Below, one piece after another: positions 9,309 through 19,994 of a stretch of 64,000 nt of DNA (positions are counted from its first letter, which is position 1; each line of letters starts with the position of its first letter). Source of the stretch: Bacteroidaceae bacterium (GTDB lineage: Bacteria > Bacteroidota > Bacteroidia > Bacteroidales > Bacteroidaceae). Under the pieces are notes generated by a model. That model searched no databases and was not told the DNA's origin. It worked only from the letters and a program-made list of their open reading frames with translations. The translations under genes and the position numbers were made by a program. Location: the NCBI GenBank assembly GCA_017633615.1, contig JAGBPB010000090.1:1-64000 (forward strand), written 5' to 3'.

Positions 9309-10466
9309 ATGAAAAAGAAAAAAACTACTACTATTGTTTTAATTGCAGTGCTTGTTATTTTTGCACTTGGTTTTACGCTTTCCTATTTAATTGATTGGCC
9401 GATTGACAGATCCGAATCAAAAGGTGATATTGCCAAATCAGCAAGATTTTCACGTAAGGCAGTGGCTGATGCAAACTCCAGCAATATTCAGGAGCTTCTT
9501 GTAAATGACGAGTCATTCAAGAAGAATATGGTTGCGGCTTTTGTGGTAATGCAGTCACGTGCAAAAGAGTTCAATGCCCTTGTCAACATGTCCGTGGATG
9601 TGGCAGGAGACAAACCTTCATTTGACAAGATTCTGGCTGAAATGAAGGCAGCCAAACCGATGCTGGATAATGTCAATTCTTCAATGAACGCTGCAGGCTC
9701 TGACCTGAGCGCAGTTTTGGGAGGCGAGGACAGAAAGGATCTGGCTCAGAATACTAATAATGCCACATTGGCATATGCTACACTCCAGAAACAGAATAAC
9801 CTGGCTGACAAATTCATTCAGGCTACAGATGAATATCTCAAGATGTCATCAGGTGATGAAGACCGCCTTAAACTGGTCCGTGACCAGTGGTTGGAGTACC
9901 AGATCGTAACATCTGCATTGAATAAGGACACAGAGGCACAGAAGAAACTTGAGGAGAAGGGTTATCTCCTATCTTCAGAGCAGGCAGCCTTGACTTTGAA
10001 GGAATTGGGAGGTCCGGATTTGAATTTGCTTTTTGAAACCAGTTTGTTGGATGGCTTGCTTCTTGGTGAAATGCCGGGATCCAGACACGTTTGCATCCGT
10101 TACGAAGATTTGGGCAATATGATGGCAGAATTAAGCCAAGATGGTGTCATGGCAGAATTTGGCAACAAGACCCTCATGGCAGAAAGTAACAAGGATGACC
10201 TCCTTTCAGAGTTAAGCGGCCCAGGTCGTCTCCTTGCTGAATTTGGTCAAAAGACCCTTATGGGCTTTGAAGGTGGAAAACTCTTGCTGGAGGAATTTGG
10301 TCGTTCAATTCAATCCATAGGCTACATCAATCAGGATGGCCGGGCTTTGGGTGAGTACACCAATCCGGGTTTTCTGAGCTCGTTTGACTTGGGTACAGTT
10401 ATCTTACAGTTGGAAACTGACGGTAGAACTCTTGGCGAATTCACATCTGGAGGTTTTGGACAGTGA
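9309..10466 (+). CDS. Membrane-anchored protein of unknown function with C-terminal degenerate repeats
   Basis: A 385-residue protein I do not recognise. Residues 6-28 form one transmembrane helix after KKKK, so the rest is probably periplasmic. Residues 35-230 are mostly helical and charged. The C-terminal third holds imperfect duplications: residues 271-290 (MMAELSQDGVMAEFGNKTLM) and 298-318 (LLSELSGPGRLLAEFGQKTL plus M), then DGRALGEYTNPGF (343-355) and DGRTLGEFTSGGF (371-383). The motif L-x-E-[FLY] recurs throughout. It overlaps the next gene (GTGA) and so is translationally coupled to a secreted peptidase and a PrsW-like protease. Confidence 0.8.
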   Translation: MKKKKTTTIVLIAVLVIFALGFTLSYLIDWPIDRSESKGDIAKSARFSRKAVADANSSNIQELLVNDESFKKNMVAAFVVMQSRAKEFNALVNMSVDVAGDKPSFDKILAEMKAAKPMLDNVNSSMNAAGSDLSAVLGGEDRKDLAQNTNNATLAYATLQKQNNLADKFIQATDEYLKMSSGDEDRLKLVRDQWLEYQIVTSALNKDTEAQKKLEEKGYLLSSEQAALTLKELGGPDLNLLFETSLLDGLLLGEMPGSRHVCIRYEDLGNMMAELSQDGVMAEFGNKTLMAESNKDDLLSELSGPGRLLAEFGQKTLMGFEGGKLLLEEFGRSIQSIGYINQDGRALGEYTNPGFLSSFDLGTVILQLETDGRTLGEFTSGGFGQ

Positions 10467-13400
10467 GAAAGTTCTCCGCAATACGTATATTTGTTCTGCT
10501 CCTTCTGATTGCCTTGCCGGCTGTCTCTGAGGGGCAGACTTATTTTCAGTACCGTACTGATGAGGCCAGGATGGTGTTCTTTGACAAGAATCTGTCCCGT
10601 TACATACCTCATATGATGCGCATGTTCCAGCGCGGCAAGACTCTCCATGAACAGATATGGACTACTGATTCCCTGTTTATTCCGGAGGCTCCCCTGCTGA
10701 TGTTGACAGACTGGGAGGACGATGGCAACGGAGGTGCAACCCCGCTGCCACATTCGCTCATCCAGATAGGTATGGCTCCCTTGTCAATGTCATATTATAT
10801 CAATCCTTCAATTGAACGATATCAGCAGCTGTTCGGTCATGAATACACCCATATCGTGATGGGTGACAAATATAACAAGGGTGACCTGGCCTGGCGCAAT
10901 TTTTTCGGAATGAAGGTCGGTACTGATAACGCTCATCCCATATCGGCACTTTGGAGCTATCTGAGTGTACCCAGGTGGTATGCTCCCCGTTGGTATCATG
11001 AGGGTATAGCCTGCTTTATGGAGACTTGGCTGAACGGTGGCGTAGGCCGTGCGTTAGGCGGTTATGATGAGATGTATTTCCGCAGTATCCTGGCCGGAGG
11101 ACATGAGCTGTTCTCTGTTGTGGGTCTTGAGACTGAAGGAACTACCATGGACTTCCAGGTGGGTGCCAATGCATATCTGTACGGAACACGGTTCGTAAAC
11201 TACCTGGCATCAGAATACGGCTATGACAAGCTGATAAGATTCTATAACAGGACTGCTGACAGCAAGACATATTTTGCACGTCAGTTCAAGAACGTATATG
11301 GCATTCCTCTCCGTCAGGCATGGAATGAATGGAAAGTTGATGAGGCTGAGCACCAGAAAACCAATCTGGAATCTGTCAAGGAGTATCCTTTGACTGATAT
11401 TGTCAGGCTGACAGATGAACCTATGGGCTCTGTTTCTCCGTTCGTGGTGGATCGTGAAACGGGCAAGGCATATGCTGCAATGAACGCCCCTGGTCAGGGG
11501 TTCGCCCATATCGTGGAACTGGACCTCAATACGCTCAAGCAACGTAAGGTTACTGACTTTTACGGCGTACAGCTTTACAATCCGTCTTATCTGGCTCTTG
11601 ACACCAACTCCAAGAGACTCATTTATACCGTCAACAATGCCAAGATGCGCGGTATTGAGGTATATGACCTGAAAAAGAAACGCGTTGTCAAGACGCTTAA
11701 GTTTCAGCGTGTCAACAATATTGTATATGACAACGCTACCGATCGTCTTTATGGCCTGTTCTCAAACGGTGGAACCCAGTCAATTATACGTTATGACCGC
11801 AATATAGAACATCCGGAGATAATATATGCTTTCCCGTTCGGCGTGAGTGTGTTTGACATAGACGTGAGCCATGACGGCAAGCTGCTGTCTGTTACCATTT
11901 TGGGTGACAACGGTGAAAATACCTTGCAACTGTTCCGCACAGAGGACCTGGAGAATGCTCTTTATAAATCAGAGGCGCTTGTTACTTGGGAGGAGAGCAA
12001 CCTTGGACAGTTCCGGTTCTCACTTGATGACCGTTACCTGATAGGCAGTTCATACTATACGGGTGTATCCAATCTGTGGCAGATAGACCTTGAGACCCGT
12101 GAAATGCAGATGCTCACCAATACGGACATAGGATTGTTTGCACCTCTGGAGACGGCCCCCGGCAAGCTTATGGCGCTTGAATTTGAACGTGACGGTATGC
12201 GCCCGGTATCACTGGACCGTAAGGTGGTGACAGATGCCAACGCTATTGAACTCTATGGTCAGAAGGCGTATGAGAGGGATCCTGAGGCTCTGGAATCAAT
12301 AGGTCTGCTCAGAACACCGCTCAAAGAGATTGCATTCGGTGAGGTGTATGACAGCATTGTTCCTTATAACGTAATGAAGGAGATGCATTTTGCCGGAGCT
12401 TATCCTGATATAACAGGTTTCACAGACCGCAAGGCATGGAACAACGTTACACCGGTACTCGGATACAGGCTTATGTTCAATGATCCGGTTGGATTGAGCA
12501 GTATCAAGCTGGGAGTGGGTATCTCACCCTGGAGTAGTAATGACTGGAAAAACAGGTTCCATGTCGATGCTCAATGGAAATACTACTTCTGGACATTCAA
12601 AGCAGCCTGGAACCATACTGATTTCTATGATCTGGTAGGCCCGATGCGTACCAGCCGAAAGGGTTATATGGCAAGCATTTCATATGACCATACCAATAGC
12701 ATGATTGTTCCCTATACAAAGGATTGGGGCTTTTCTGTAGGAGCATATGGTGATATGGATGCCCTGCCATTATATCAGGAGATAGGAGTGGATGACGGTA
12801 TCACCTCCATGCAGACAGTGTCAGGATACGCAAAGATATCAAAGACACGTGGATCGCTGGGTGCTGTGATGAAAGAGCAGGGTTATAACCTTGGAGTGCA
12901 GGGATATGGTTATCTGGCAGGCGGCAGGTTCTATCCGTATGTTGAGGCTTCGGCCGATTTCGGAGTGCTTCTGCCCGTAGTGAGGAATACATCTTTCTGG
13001 ATAAGGACGGCTGCAGGACATTCTTTCGGTGATGAGAAATCGGCTTTCGGAAACTCATACTTCGGCGGTTTCAGAAACAATTATCTGGATTACAGGAACT
13101 CATTCCAATACAGGACCGTTAGTTCCATGCCCGGCATAGATATTGATGCCATCAAGGCCCATTCATTCGGCAAGGCAATGGCCGAACTGAATCTGAAACC
13201 GCTCAGATTCAATGATTTCGGAGCGTTGTTCTGCTATCCTACATGGACTCAGTGCTCACTGTTTGGTACAGCCCTCTCCGTGTGGAATCCCGGCGATTCA
13301 CAGAAGATGTTCTACAGTGCAGGCGTGCAGCTTTCAACTGAGGTTGTTTTCCTGAACTATATGAAGACCACGCTTTCAATTGGCTACGGTCATCTCTTTG

Positions 13401-13471
13401 CTCCCTCTGACTTCCCGATGACGGGCAGCCGCCGCGGCAATGAACTTATGATATCCTTAAAACTGTTGTAA
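10463..13471 (+). CDS. Secreted gluzincin-like metallopeptidase with beta-propeller and C-terminal barrel-like region
   Basis: A 1002-residue exported protein starting at GTG 10463, which overlaps the upstream stop. A signal peptide occupies about residues 1-25. HEYTH at 126-130 with a third ligand in WYHEGIACFME (E180) forms a gluzincin zinc site, as in the peptidase MA-like group. About 330-620 repeats YDNATDRLYG/YDLKKKR-type blades like TolB or tricorn propellers. From about 640 to the end, alternating aromatic strands (GYMASISYDHT, GYGYLAGGRFYPYVEA) and a final strand ending MISLKLL look like an outer-membrane beta barrel. The likely role is surface or periplasmic proteolysis; substrate unknown. 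The PrsW-like gene overlaps its stop. Confidence 0.8.
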   Translation: MRKFSAIRIFVLLLLIALPAVSEGQTYFQYRTDEARMVFFDKNLSRYIPHMMRMFQRGKTLHEQIWTTDSLFIPEAPLLMLTDWEDDGNGGATPLPHSLIQIGMAPLSMSYYINPSIERYQQLFGHEYTHIVMGDKYNKGDLAWRNFFGMKVGTDNAHPISALWSYLSVPRWYAPRWYHEGIACFMETWLNGGVGRALGGYDEMYFRSILAGGHELFSVVGLETEGTTMDFQVGANAYLYGTRFVNYLASEYGYDKLIRFYNRTADSKTYFARQFKNVYGIPLRQAWNEWKVDEAEHQKTNLESVKEYPLTDIVRLTDEPMGSVSPFVVDRETGKAYAAMNAPGQGFAHIVELDLNTLKQRKVTDFYGVQLYNPSYLALDTNSKRLIYTVNNAKMRGIEVYDLKKKRVVKTLKFQRVNNIVYDNATDRLYGLFSNGGTQSIIRYDRNIEHPEIIYAFPFGVSVFDIDVSHDGKLLSVTILGDNGENTLQLFRTEDLENALYKSEALVTWEESNLGQFRFSLDDRYLIGSSYYTGVSNLWQIDLETREMQMLTNTDIGLFAPLETAPGKLMALEFERDGMRPVSLDRKVVTDANAIELYGQKAYERDPEALESIGLLRTPLKEIAFGEVYDSIVPYNVMKEMHFAGAYPDITGFTDRKAWNNVTPVLGYRLMFNDPVGLSSIKLGVGISPWSSNDWKNRFHVDAQWKYYFWTFKAAWNHTDFYDLVGPMRTSRKGYMASISYDHTNSMIVPYTKDWGFSVGAYGDMDALPLYQEIGVDDGITSMQTVSGYAKISKTRGSLGAVMKEQGYNLGVQGYGYLAGGRFYPYVEASADFGVLLPVVRNTSFWIRTAAGHSFGDEKSAFGNSYFGGFRNNYLDYRNSFQYRTVSSMPGIDIDAIKAHSFGKAMAELNLKPLRFNDFGALFCYPTWTQCSLFGTALSVWNPGDSQKMFYSAGVQLSTEVVFLNYMKTTLSIGYGHLFAPSDFPMTGSRRGNELMISLKLL

Positions 13472-14511
13472 TGCCCTTTGTAGCCGCACTGTTACCCGTT
13501 GCCATCTACATCTTTGTGGTGTATAGCCTGGACAGCTTTTCACTTGTCAGTGTCAAGAGCCTGGTTTTGCTTGTCTTGCATGGGATGGTGTGTGCGCTTG
13601 CCTGCTTCGGATTGTTCCATCTTACCGGATTGTTCCTGACTGAGGGAGCATCGAACTACCTCAATCCGGTAATGGAGGAGGCCGTGAAAGCTATACCGCT
13701 GCTTTATCTGGCACGTAACAAGAAGACGGTATTCTTTATTGACAGTGTAATATGCGGAGCTGCTGTGGGAGGCGGTTTCTCAATCCTGGAGAATGTTTTC
13801 TACCTGGTTCTCGGTGAACCGCTTGGAATGGGAACCATTCTTTTCCGTGGCCTTGAGGTGGCACTTATTCACATGGGTTGCAGCGCTATCATATCAGTTG
13901 CGCTTATGTTTGCCGTAAGGTTGACGGAACGTATCAAGTCAAGATTGGCTGTAAAGGCAAGTGATACTATTATGGCTATATTCCTTTTTATAGTATCTCC
14001 GGCTATGCATATCCTGCATAACAGTTTGGACTCAGGACAGCCTTTAAAGCAGTTTATAATTGTATTCGGTACGATGGCTGTGCTGTTGATCTGGATATAT
14101 CAGTATGACGGCGATATGATTCACCGTTGGCTTGACAGAGGGTTGGACAAGCAGGTCAGTCTCCTCATGTCAATCAAGGATGGTCAGTTGGGCGATACCA
14201 AAACCGGCAAATACCTGATGTCCGTAAAAGAGAATTTTCCGCAGGATGTATTTTTTGACGTTATCTGTTACGTCCAACTGTACGTGGAGCTGTCAGTAGC
14301 CGCCAAGAGCCGTTTCATGATGAGGGAGGCCGGTATGGATATGCCGATTGATGATTCAGACAAGAAGTTGTATCTATCACAATATACTGAGTTCAAGAGT
14401 CTTGAGAAAAGTTTAGGAAAAACAGCCAGAATGACTGTCGCTCCAATTGTTAAGTTTTATCCTGCCGACCGCAAATCACTTGGCGACCTTTTGGATGAGT
14501 GTCGCAAGTAA
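13471..14511 (+). CDS. PrsW-family intramembrane metalloprotease
   Basis: A 346-residue protein with about eight hydrophobic helices before residue 215 and a soluble C-terminal helical domain. The family motifs are present: NPVMEEAVKAIPLL (EExxK, E69-E70-K73), FSILENVFYLV (E107), and conserved His in ALIHMGCSA and MHILHNSLD. PrsW in Bacillus cleaves an anti-sigma factor within the membrane; other members are uncharacterised. The start ATG overlaps the previous stop (TAATG), so it is co-translated with the secreted peptidase. Substrates could include the membrane-anchored product of the first gene, which is inference only. Confidence 0.87.
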   Translation: MPFVAALLPVAIYIFVVYSLDSFSLVSVKSLVLLVLHGMVCALACFGLFHLTGLFLTEGASNYLNPVMEEAVKAIPLLYLARNKKTVFFIDSVICGAAVGGGFSILENVFYLVLGEPLGMGTILFRGLEVALIHMGCSAIISVALMFAVRLTERIKSRLAVKASDTIMAIFLFIVSPAMHILHNSLDSGQPLKQFIIVFGTMAVLLIWIYQYDGDMIHRWLDRGLDKQVSLLMSIKDGQLGDTKTGKYLMSVKENFPQDVFFDVICYVQLYVELSVAAKSRFMMREAGMDMPIDDSDKKLYLSQYTEFKSLEKSLGKTARMTVAPIVKFYPADRKSLGDLLDECRK

Positions 14512-14539
14512 AATGACAATTCAAATACATCAGTTTGGA

Positions 14540-14570
14540 TTGTTTATTTGTGTTTTTTGTCCTACATTTG
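14540..14570 (+). promoter_or_regulatory. Promoter for the esterase/GH43 locus
   Basis: TTG at 14540-14542 and TACATTTGC at 14563-14571 are separated by 20 bp, the usual Bacteroidota -33/-7 spacing. The leader to the ATG at 14608 would be about 30 nt. Confidence 0.6.
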
Positions 14571-14607
14571 CCTTTCGGAAAATCATAACCAAATAAATAG
14601 ATATAAA

Positions 14608-15876
14608 ATGAAGAAAATTATCCTTTCACTTATGGCACTTGCTACAGTGTCAGCTTATGCACAGTTCGGTGGCCGCGGCCAGGGAAATCCTACCGTACCT
14701 TCAGTAACAGAGAACGTTGTTGAGGATTTCAAGCCCGCAGCAAACAATCAGTCAGGCCATCAGTATCCTATGGTAAACTCACAGCGCATGGTTCGCGCTC
14801 AGATTTCAGCACCCAACGCTACAGCCGTAGGACTTGACATAGACGGTAAGATCTATTCAATGAGCAAGAATGAGAACGGTGTATGGACCGGTACCTCTGC
14901 TCCTCAGGATCCCGGTTTCCACTACTATCAGCTTAACATTGACGGTGCAAGCGTACCTGATCCGGGAAGCCTTTACTACTATGGCGCAAGCCGTTGGGGC
15001 AGCGGAATTGAGGTTCCGTCCGATGACCAGGATTTCTGGCAGGTTAAGAATGTACCGCAGGGTTCAGTAAACGAGGTGTTCTACTGGTCAACTGTAACAG
15101 AGAGCATGCGTCACTGCTACATCTATTTCCCCAATGAGTATTACACCAACACAACCAAGAAGTTCCCGGTTCTGTACCTGATGCACGGTATGGGTGAAAA
15201 CGAGCACGGTTGGGCAGAGCAGGGTCACACCGGCCAGATCATGGATAACCTGATTGCTGAAAAGAAGGCTGTTCCGTTTATCATTGTTATTGACTGCCTT
15301 GATGCACGTGCTGCAGGCCAGCAGGCTGGCGGCTTTGGCGGCTTCGGCGGCTTTGGCGGTTTTGGCGGCTTTGGCGGTCCCAGTGCAGATGCTCAGGCAC
15401 CTCAGGGCCAGGCTCCTCAGGGCGGTCAGCGTCGTATGGGTGGCGGCGGATTCGGTATGGCTATGACCGGAGGCGCATTCCAGGATGTCCTGCTCAAGGA
15501 TATCATCCCCATGGTTGAAAAGAACTACCGTGTTATTGCTGATCCTCAGCACCGTGCTATGGCCGGTCTGTCAATGGGTGGCATGACAACACATGGAATC
15601 ACTCTTGCCAATCCTACCACATTTGCATATGTAGGCATGTTCAGCGGCGGTACATTCAGTGTATCAGAACTTGAGGATAATGCTGATTTCAAGAAGACCA
15701 ACAAGGCTTTGTTCATGAGTTGCGGCGGTAAGGAGAACATGGGTGTTATGGAGGCTGCCGAGAACCTCAAGAAGATAGGTATCAACGCTACCGGTTATGT
15801 ATCAGAGGGTACCGCTCATGAATGGCACACATGGCGCCGTAGCCTGTATCAGTTCGTTCAGATCTGCTTTAAATGA
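14608..15876 (+). CDS. Secreted CE1/EsteraseD-type esterase with N-terminal E-set domain
   Basis: A 422-residue exported hydrolase; the start at 14608 gives MKKIILSLMALATVSAYAQ, a clean signal peptide. Residues 37-145 form an immunoglobulin-like early-set domain (GVWTGTSAPQDPGFHYYQL) like that preceding feruloyl esterases. Residues 155-422 form an alpha/beta hydrolase with VLYLMHGMGENEHGW, nucleophile Ser322 in GLSMGG, and probable catalytic His404 in EGTAHEWHTW. A Gly/Phe then Ala/Pro/Gln low-complexity loop (about 240-285) interrupts the hydrolase fold. It probably removes feruloyl or acetyl groups from arabinoxylan or pectin side chains. The next gene is a paralogue. Confidence 0.88.
   Translation: MKKIILSLMALATVSAYAQFGGRGQGNPTVPSVTENVVEDFKPAANNQSGHQYPMVNSQRMVRAQISAPNATAVGLDIDGKIYSMSKNENGVWTGTSAPQDPGFHYYQLNIDGASVPDPGSLYYYGASRWGSGIEVPSDDQDFWQVKNVPQGSVNEVFYWSTVTESMRHCYIYFPNEYYTNTTKKFPVLYLMHGMGENEHGWAEQGHTGQIMDNLIAEKKAVPFIIVIDCLDARAAGQQAGGFGGFGGFGGFGGFGGPSADAQAPQGQAPQGGQRRMGGGGFGMAMTGGAFQDVLLKDIIPMVEKNYRVIADPQHRAMAGLSMGGMTTHGITLANPTTFAYVGMFSGGTFSVSELEDNADFKKTNKALFMSCGGKENMGVMEAAENLKKIGINATGYVSEGTAHEWHTWRRSLYQFVQICFK
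15328..15378 (+). repeat. 9-bp coding minisatellite (Gly-Gly-Phe)n
   Basis: Five tandem near-identical units of GGCGGCTTT, differing only at third positions, encode GGF repeats inside the first esterase. Units are multiples of three, so copy changes keep the frame. Confidence 0.85.
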
Positions 15877-15900
15877 TAGTTTCACTAACCTATAAATTGA

Positions 15901-17175
<1,275 letters not shown>

Positions 17176-17195
17176 TCATTTTTGCATTATTATTT

Positions 17196-17233
17196 AATAC
17201 AGCCAGTCCCGTCTGGGGCTGGCTGTATTTTTG
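17196..17233 (+). terminator. Intrinsic terminator after the second esterase
   Basis: Perfect 11-bp stem (17196-17206 with 17219-17229, AATACAGCCAG / CTGGCTGTATT) with a 12-nt loop that can pair further (CCC/GGG), followed by a T-rich run. Confidence 0.88.
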
Positions 17234-17346
17234 TTCCATTTTAATTAGTATTTGTGTATAATGTAAAGTATTTGTTGTATCTTAGCAGACCAAAATGTGC
17301 AGACAATCAAATTTATTATAAACCTAATTTTATCCAAAGTTCTACT

Positions 17347-18360
17347 ATGAACAAAAACTTCAATTTCATTCTGGCAGTTGGAATGACTGTCGCTCTGGTA
17401 TGTTGCGGTGCCAACGGCTCCAAGATTGATCCGCAGCGTATAGCCAACAGAAATGTTGAGTTTGACCAGTACTTTACAGAGATTAAGGCTGATGCAGCTC
17501 CGGCTAAACCCGATGATAAGGGCTTTATTCGTCGCTGGACTATCATAGAGCCTATCAACAAGCCCAATAGCGGCAACACCGTATTTACGGACAGCTATAT
17601 TGAGACAGAGTTGACCAAAGAGTACTTCAAGGGTCAGTTCACTGCCGATGTCAAGGCTCTTCCCAAGACTGGTGATAAGGTAATAGTTGAGTCAGAGGCT
17701 CCCCGTGCCGGTGGCCGTGGCGGTTTTGGCGGATTCGGTGGAGGTGCTCCTCAGGGTGCTGGTGCTCCCGGTGCTGGTCAGGCACGTCCTCAGGGCGCTC
17801 CTGCTGGTGCTCCTGCCGGTGCTCCCGCTGCTGGCCAGGCTCGTCCTCAGGGTGCTCCTGCCGGTGCTCCCCAGGGTGGTGCTCCTCAGGGTGGTTTCGG
17901 TGGATTCGGTGGCGGTATGATGGGTGGCGGTGCTCCCGCTGCAGCATCTGCTCCCACAATGGTAAAGGATACCCTTACCTGGCACTCAGTTGACAGCAAG
18001 CTGTTCAATATCAAGCTTATCCGCTTTGCTACAAACACTTCAGAGGGTAAGAAGCGTTATGGTCTTATCTTCAATGCTTTCACAGTAATCAACTGTGACC
18101 AGGATATTCCTAATGTACGTCTGGCCGCCGGTTCAAACTCAGCTTCTATCTGGTGGGTTAACGGAGAGAAGGTTCTGACACTTCAGGCTGACCGCCGTAT
18201 GGTTGCTGATGACGGTATGTCAAAGCGCATCACCCTCAAGAAGGGTAAGAACATTGTTCGCGCTGCCGTTATCAACGGTCCCGGTATGAGCGATATGTGC
18301 GCCCGTTTCTATAATGAAGACGGCACCGTCCTTAAGAACTACACCATCACTAACAAATAA
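17347..18360 (+). CDS. Lipoprotein with Gly/Ala/Pro/Gln linker and carbohydrate-binding-like C-terminus
   Basis: A 337-residue exported protein; the start at 17347 gives a signal sequence with a possible lipobox (ALVCCGANG). Residues 30-115 are a compact domain (FIRRWTIIEPINKPNSGNTVF) of the kind seen beside Bacteroidota esterases. About 120-205 are low complexity (RGGFGGFGGGAPQG, GAPAGAPAGAPAAGQARPQG). The C-terminal 130 residues (WHSVDSKLFNIKLIRFA, SIWWVNGEKVL, KKGKNIVRAAVING) look like a galactose-binding/PA14-like sandwich. I see no catalytic motif. Its place between the esterases and the GH43 enzyme, 14 bp ahead of the latter, suggests a role in binding plant polysaccharide. Confidence 0.7.
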   Translation: MNKNFNFILAVGMTVALVCCGANGSKIDPQRIANRNVEFDQYFTEIKADAAPAKPDDKGFIRRWTIIEPINKPNSGNTVFTDSYIETELTKEYFKGQFTADVKALPKTGDKVIVESEAPRAGGRGGFGGFGGGAPQGAGAPGAGQARPQGAPAGAPAGAPAAGQARPQGAPAGAPQGGAPQGGFGGFGGGMMGGGAPAAASAPTMVKDTLTWHSVDSKLFNIKLIRFATNTSEGKKRYGLIFNAFTVINCDQDIPNVRLAAGSNSASIWWVNGEKVLTLQADRRMVADDGMSKRITLKKGKNIVRAAVINGPGMSDMCARFYNEDGTVLKNYTITNK

Positions 18361-18374
18361 TAAAGGATCAGAAT

Positions 18375-19817
18375 ATGAAAAAGATATTTCAGATGGGCTT
18401 GGTAGCCCTTGTTTCAGTCTCAATGTCTGAAACCGTAATGGCTCAGATCGGTGCTCCGTTCATCCACGATCCTGCCACTATTCAGGAGTGCGACGGCAAG
18501 TATTATACATGGGGTACAGGCGGTTCACCGCTGGTATCAAGTGACGGCTGGGTTTGGTCAAGTGAAGGTGGCGCCCGTATTCAGGTAGGTGCTGCTCCTG
18601 ATATGATCAAGATTGGTGACCGTTATCTCTGCGCTCACAGCTCAACAGGCGGTGGCCTGGGTGGTGGTCATGCAGGTACTATCCGTACCATGTGGAACAA
18701 GACTCTGGATCCCCAGTCACCTGACTATGAGTGGACAGAGCAGCTCCAGGTTGCAGAATCACTCGTTGATGAGGACTGCGATGCTATTGATGCAGGTCTT
18801 CTGCTTGGTCCTGACGGCCGTCTGTGGGTAACCTACGGTACTTACTTCGGTTTCATCCGCGTGGTTGAGCTCGATCCCGCTACCGGTGACCGTGCTGCAG
18901 GCGCACAGGATGTTAACATCGCTGTTGACTGCGAGGCTACAACAATGATTTATCAGGATGGTTACTACTACCTGCTGGGTACACACGGAACCTGCTGCGA
19001 TGGTGTAAACTCAACTTACAACATTGTTTGCGGCCGTTCCAAGAGCCCCACAGGCCCGTTCATTGACAACGTAGGCCGTGATATGGTTGAAGGTGGCGGT
19101 AAGATGGTTCTGGGTTGCCGTGACGGTTATACCGGCGCTGGTCACTTTGGCCGTTATATCGTTGCTCCCGGCGTTGAGAAGATGTCATTCCACTGGGAGG
19201 CTGACTACTATCAGAGTGGCCGCAGCACACTGGCTATCCTGCCTATCGTATGGCGTAACGGCTGGCCTGAGGCTGGTTACAATATCAAGAATGGTGTTTA
19301 TGAGATAGAGTCAGAGCGCAGAGGTTATGCTCTGGAGCTTTCAACTGAGTATGTACGTCTTGCAGGCGGCCGCGGTATGTTTGGTGGTGGCAACAACCAG
19401 CCCAACACCGTAGTTGCTTTCCAGAAGCTGGAGGATGTTATCGGCAACTGGCCCAAGGGTAACATTGATGTTCGCGTTTGCGACTATCAGTTCCGTCCCA
19501 ACCAGAAGTGGGAGCTTGTAGCTCTTGAGGAGGGTACTCTTGGCTCACCGTACTACAAGATTGTCATTGCAGGTACAAACCGCGCCCTGGCTGCTACAGC
19601 AGGTAAGGAGCTGACCACAGTTCCTGAGTTCACAGGTGCACCTGAGCAGATGTGGAGCATCGATCAGCTGACTGATGGCACATACCGTGTTTGCCCGAAA
19701 GCTGTTCCCGGCACAGATGAGAAGGTTTGCCTTATCTCTGTAGGTGACTCAAACGCTTCACTTGGCAAGTTTGACTTTAATGATGTAAACTGCAAGTGGA
19801 ACTTCCGTCAGTATTAA
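18375..19817 (+). CDS. GH43-family arabinanase-like enzyme with C-terminal ricin-type region
   Basis: A 480-residue exported glycosidase. After the signal peptide (to about residue 23) the five-bladed GH43 domain spans about 27-320. Expected acids are Asp32 in IHDPATI (general base), Asp139 in DAIDAGLL (pKa modulator, where arabinanases usually have AIDP), and Glu187 in DCEATTM (general acid). Residues 325-480 (RGYALELSTEYVRL, NQKWELVALEEG, NRALAATAGKEL) resemble a ricin-B-like binding domain. The likely activity is endo-1,5-alpha-L-arabinanase or a related arabinan enzyme, fitting the esterases upstream. It is followed by a strong terminator. Confidence 0.85.
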   Translation: MKKIFQMGLVALVSVSMSETVMAQIGAPFIHDPATIQECDGKYYTWGTGGSPLVSSDGWVWSSEGGARIQVGAAPDMIKIGDRYLCAHSSTGGGLGGGHAGTIRTMWNKTLDPQSPDYEWTEQLQVAESLVDEDCDAIDAGLLLGPDGRLWVTYGTYFGFIRVVELDPATGDRAAGAQDVNIAVDCEATTMIYQDGYYYLLGTHGTCCDGVNSTYNIVCGRSKSPTGPFIDNVGRDMVEGGGKMVLGCRDGYTGAGHFGRYIVAPGVEKMSFHWEADYYQSGRSTLAILPIVWRNGWPEAGYNIKNGVYEIESERRGYALELSTEYVRLAGGRGMFGGGNNQPNTVVAFQKLEDVIGNWPKGNIDVRVCDYQFRPNQKWELVALEEGTLGSPYYKIVIAGTNRALAATAGKELTTVPEFTGAPEQMWSIDQLTDGTYRVCPKAVPGTDEKVCLISVGDSNASLGKFDFNDVNCKWNFRQY

Positions 19818-19831
19818 TTTTGAACTGACAG

Positions 19832-19869
19832 ACACAAAAAAAGAGGCCCCCGGGCCTCTTTTTTTGTGT
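19832..19869. terminator. Strong intrinsic terminator after GH43
   Basis: An almost gapless inverted repeat of 18 bp per arm, ACACA7GAGGCCC and its complement, with the GC core GAGGCCC/GGGCCTC and T7 downstream. It can act in both directions. Confidence 0.92.
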
Positions 19870-19994
19870 TCTTATCTTAAAAAGTTGTATAATTGTACCC
19901 TGAAAATGAGAATTGTCTGTGGAAAACACCGTCCTTTTCTGATACAGCGGTTATTGTTTTCAAAATGAGAAACATTAAACAAAATTTTAAAACT

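Noticed and set aside
15328..15378. Short regular repeats as a CRISPR-like array
   Set aside because: The units are 9-bp, contiguous and in frame with the Gly-Gly-Phe coding sequence; there are no spacers and no cas genes.
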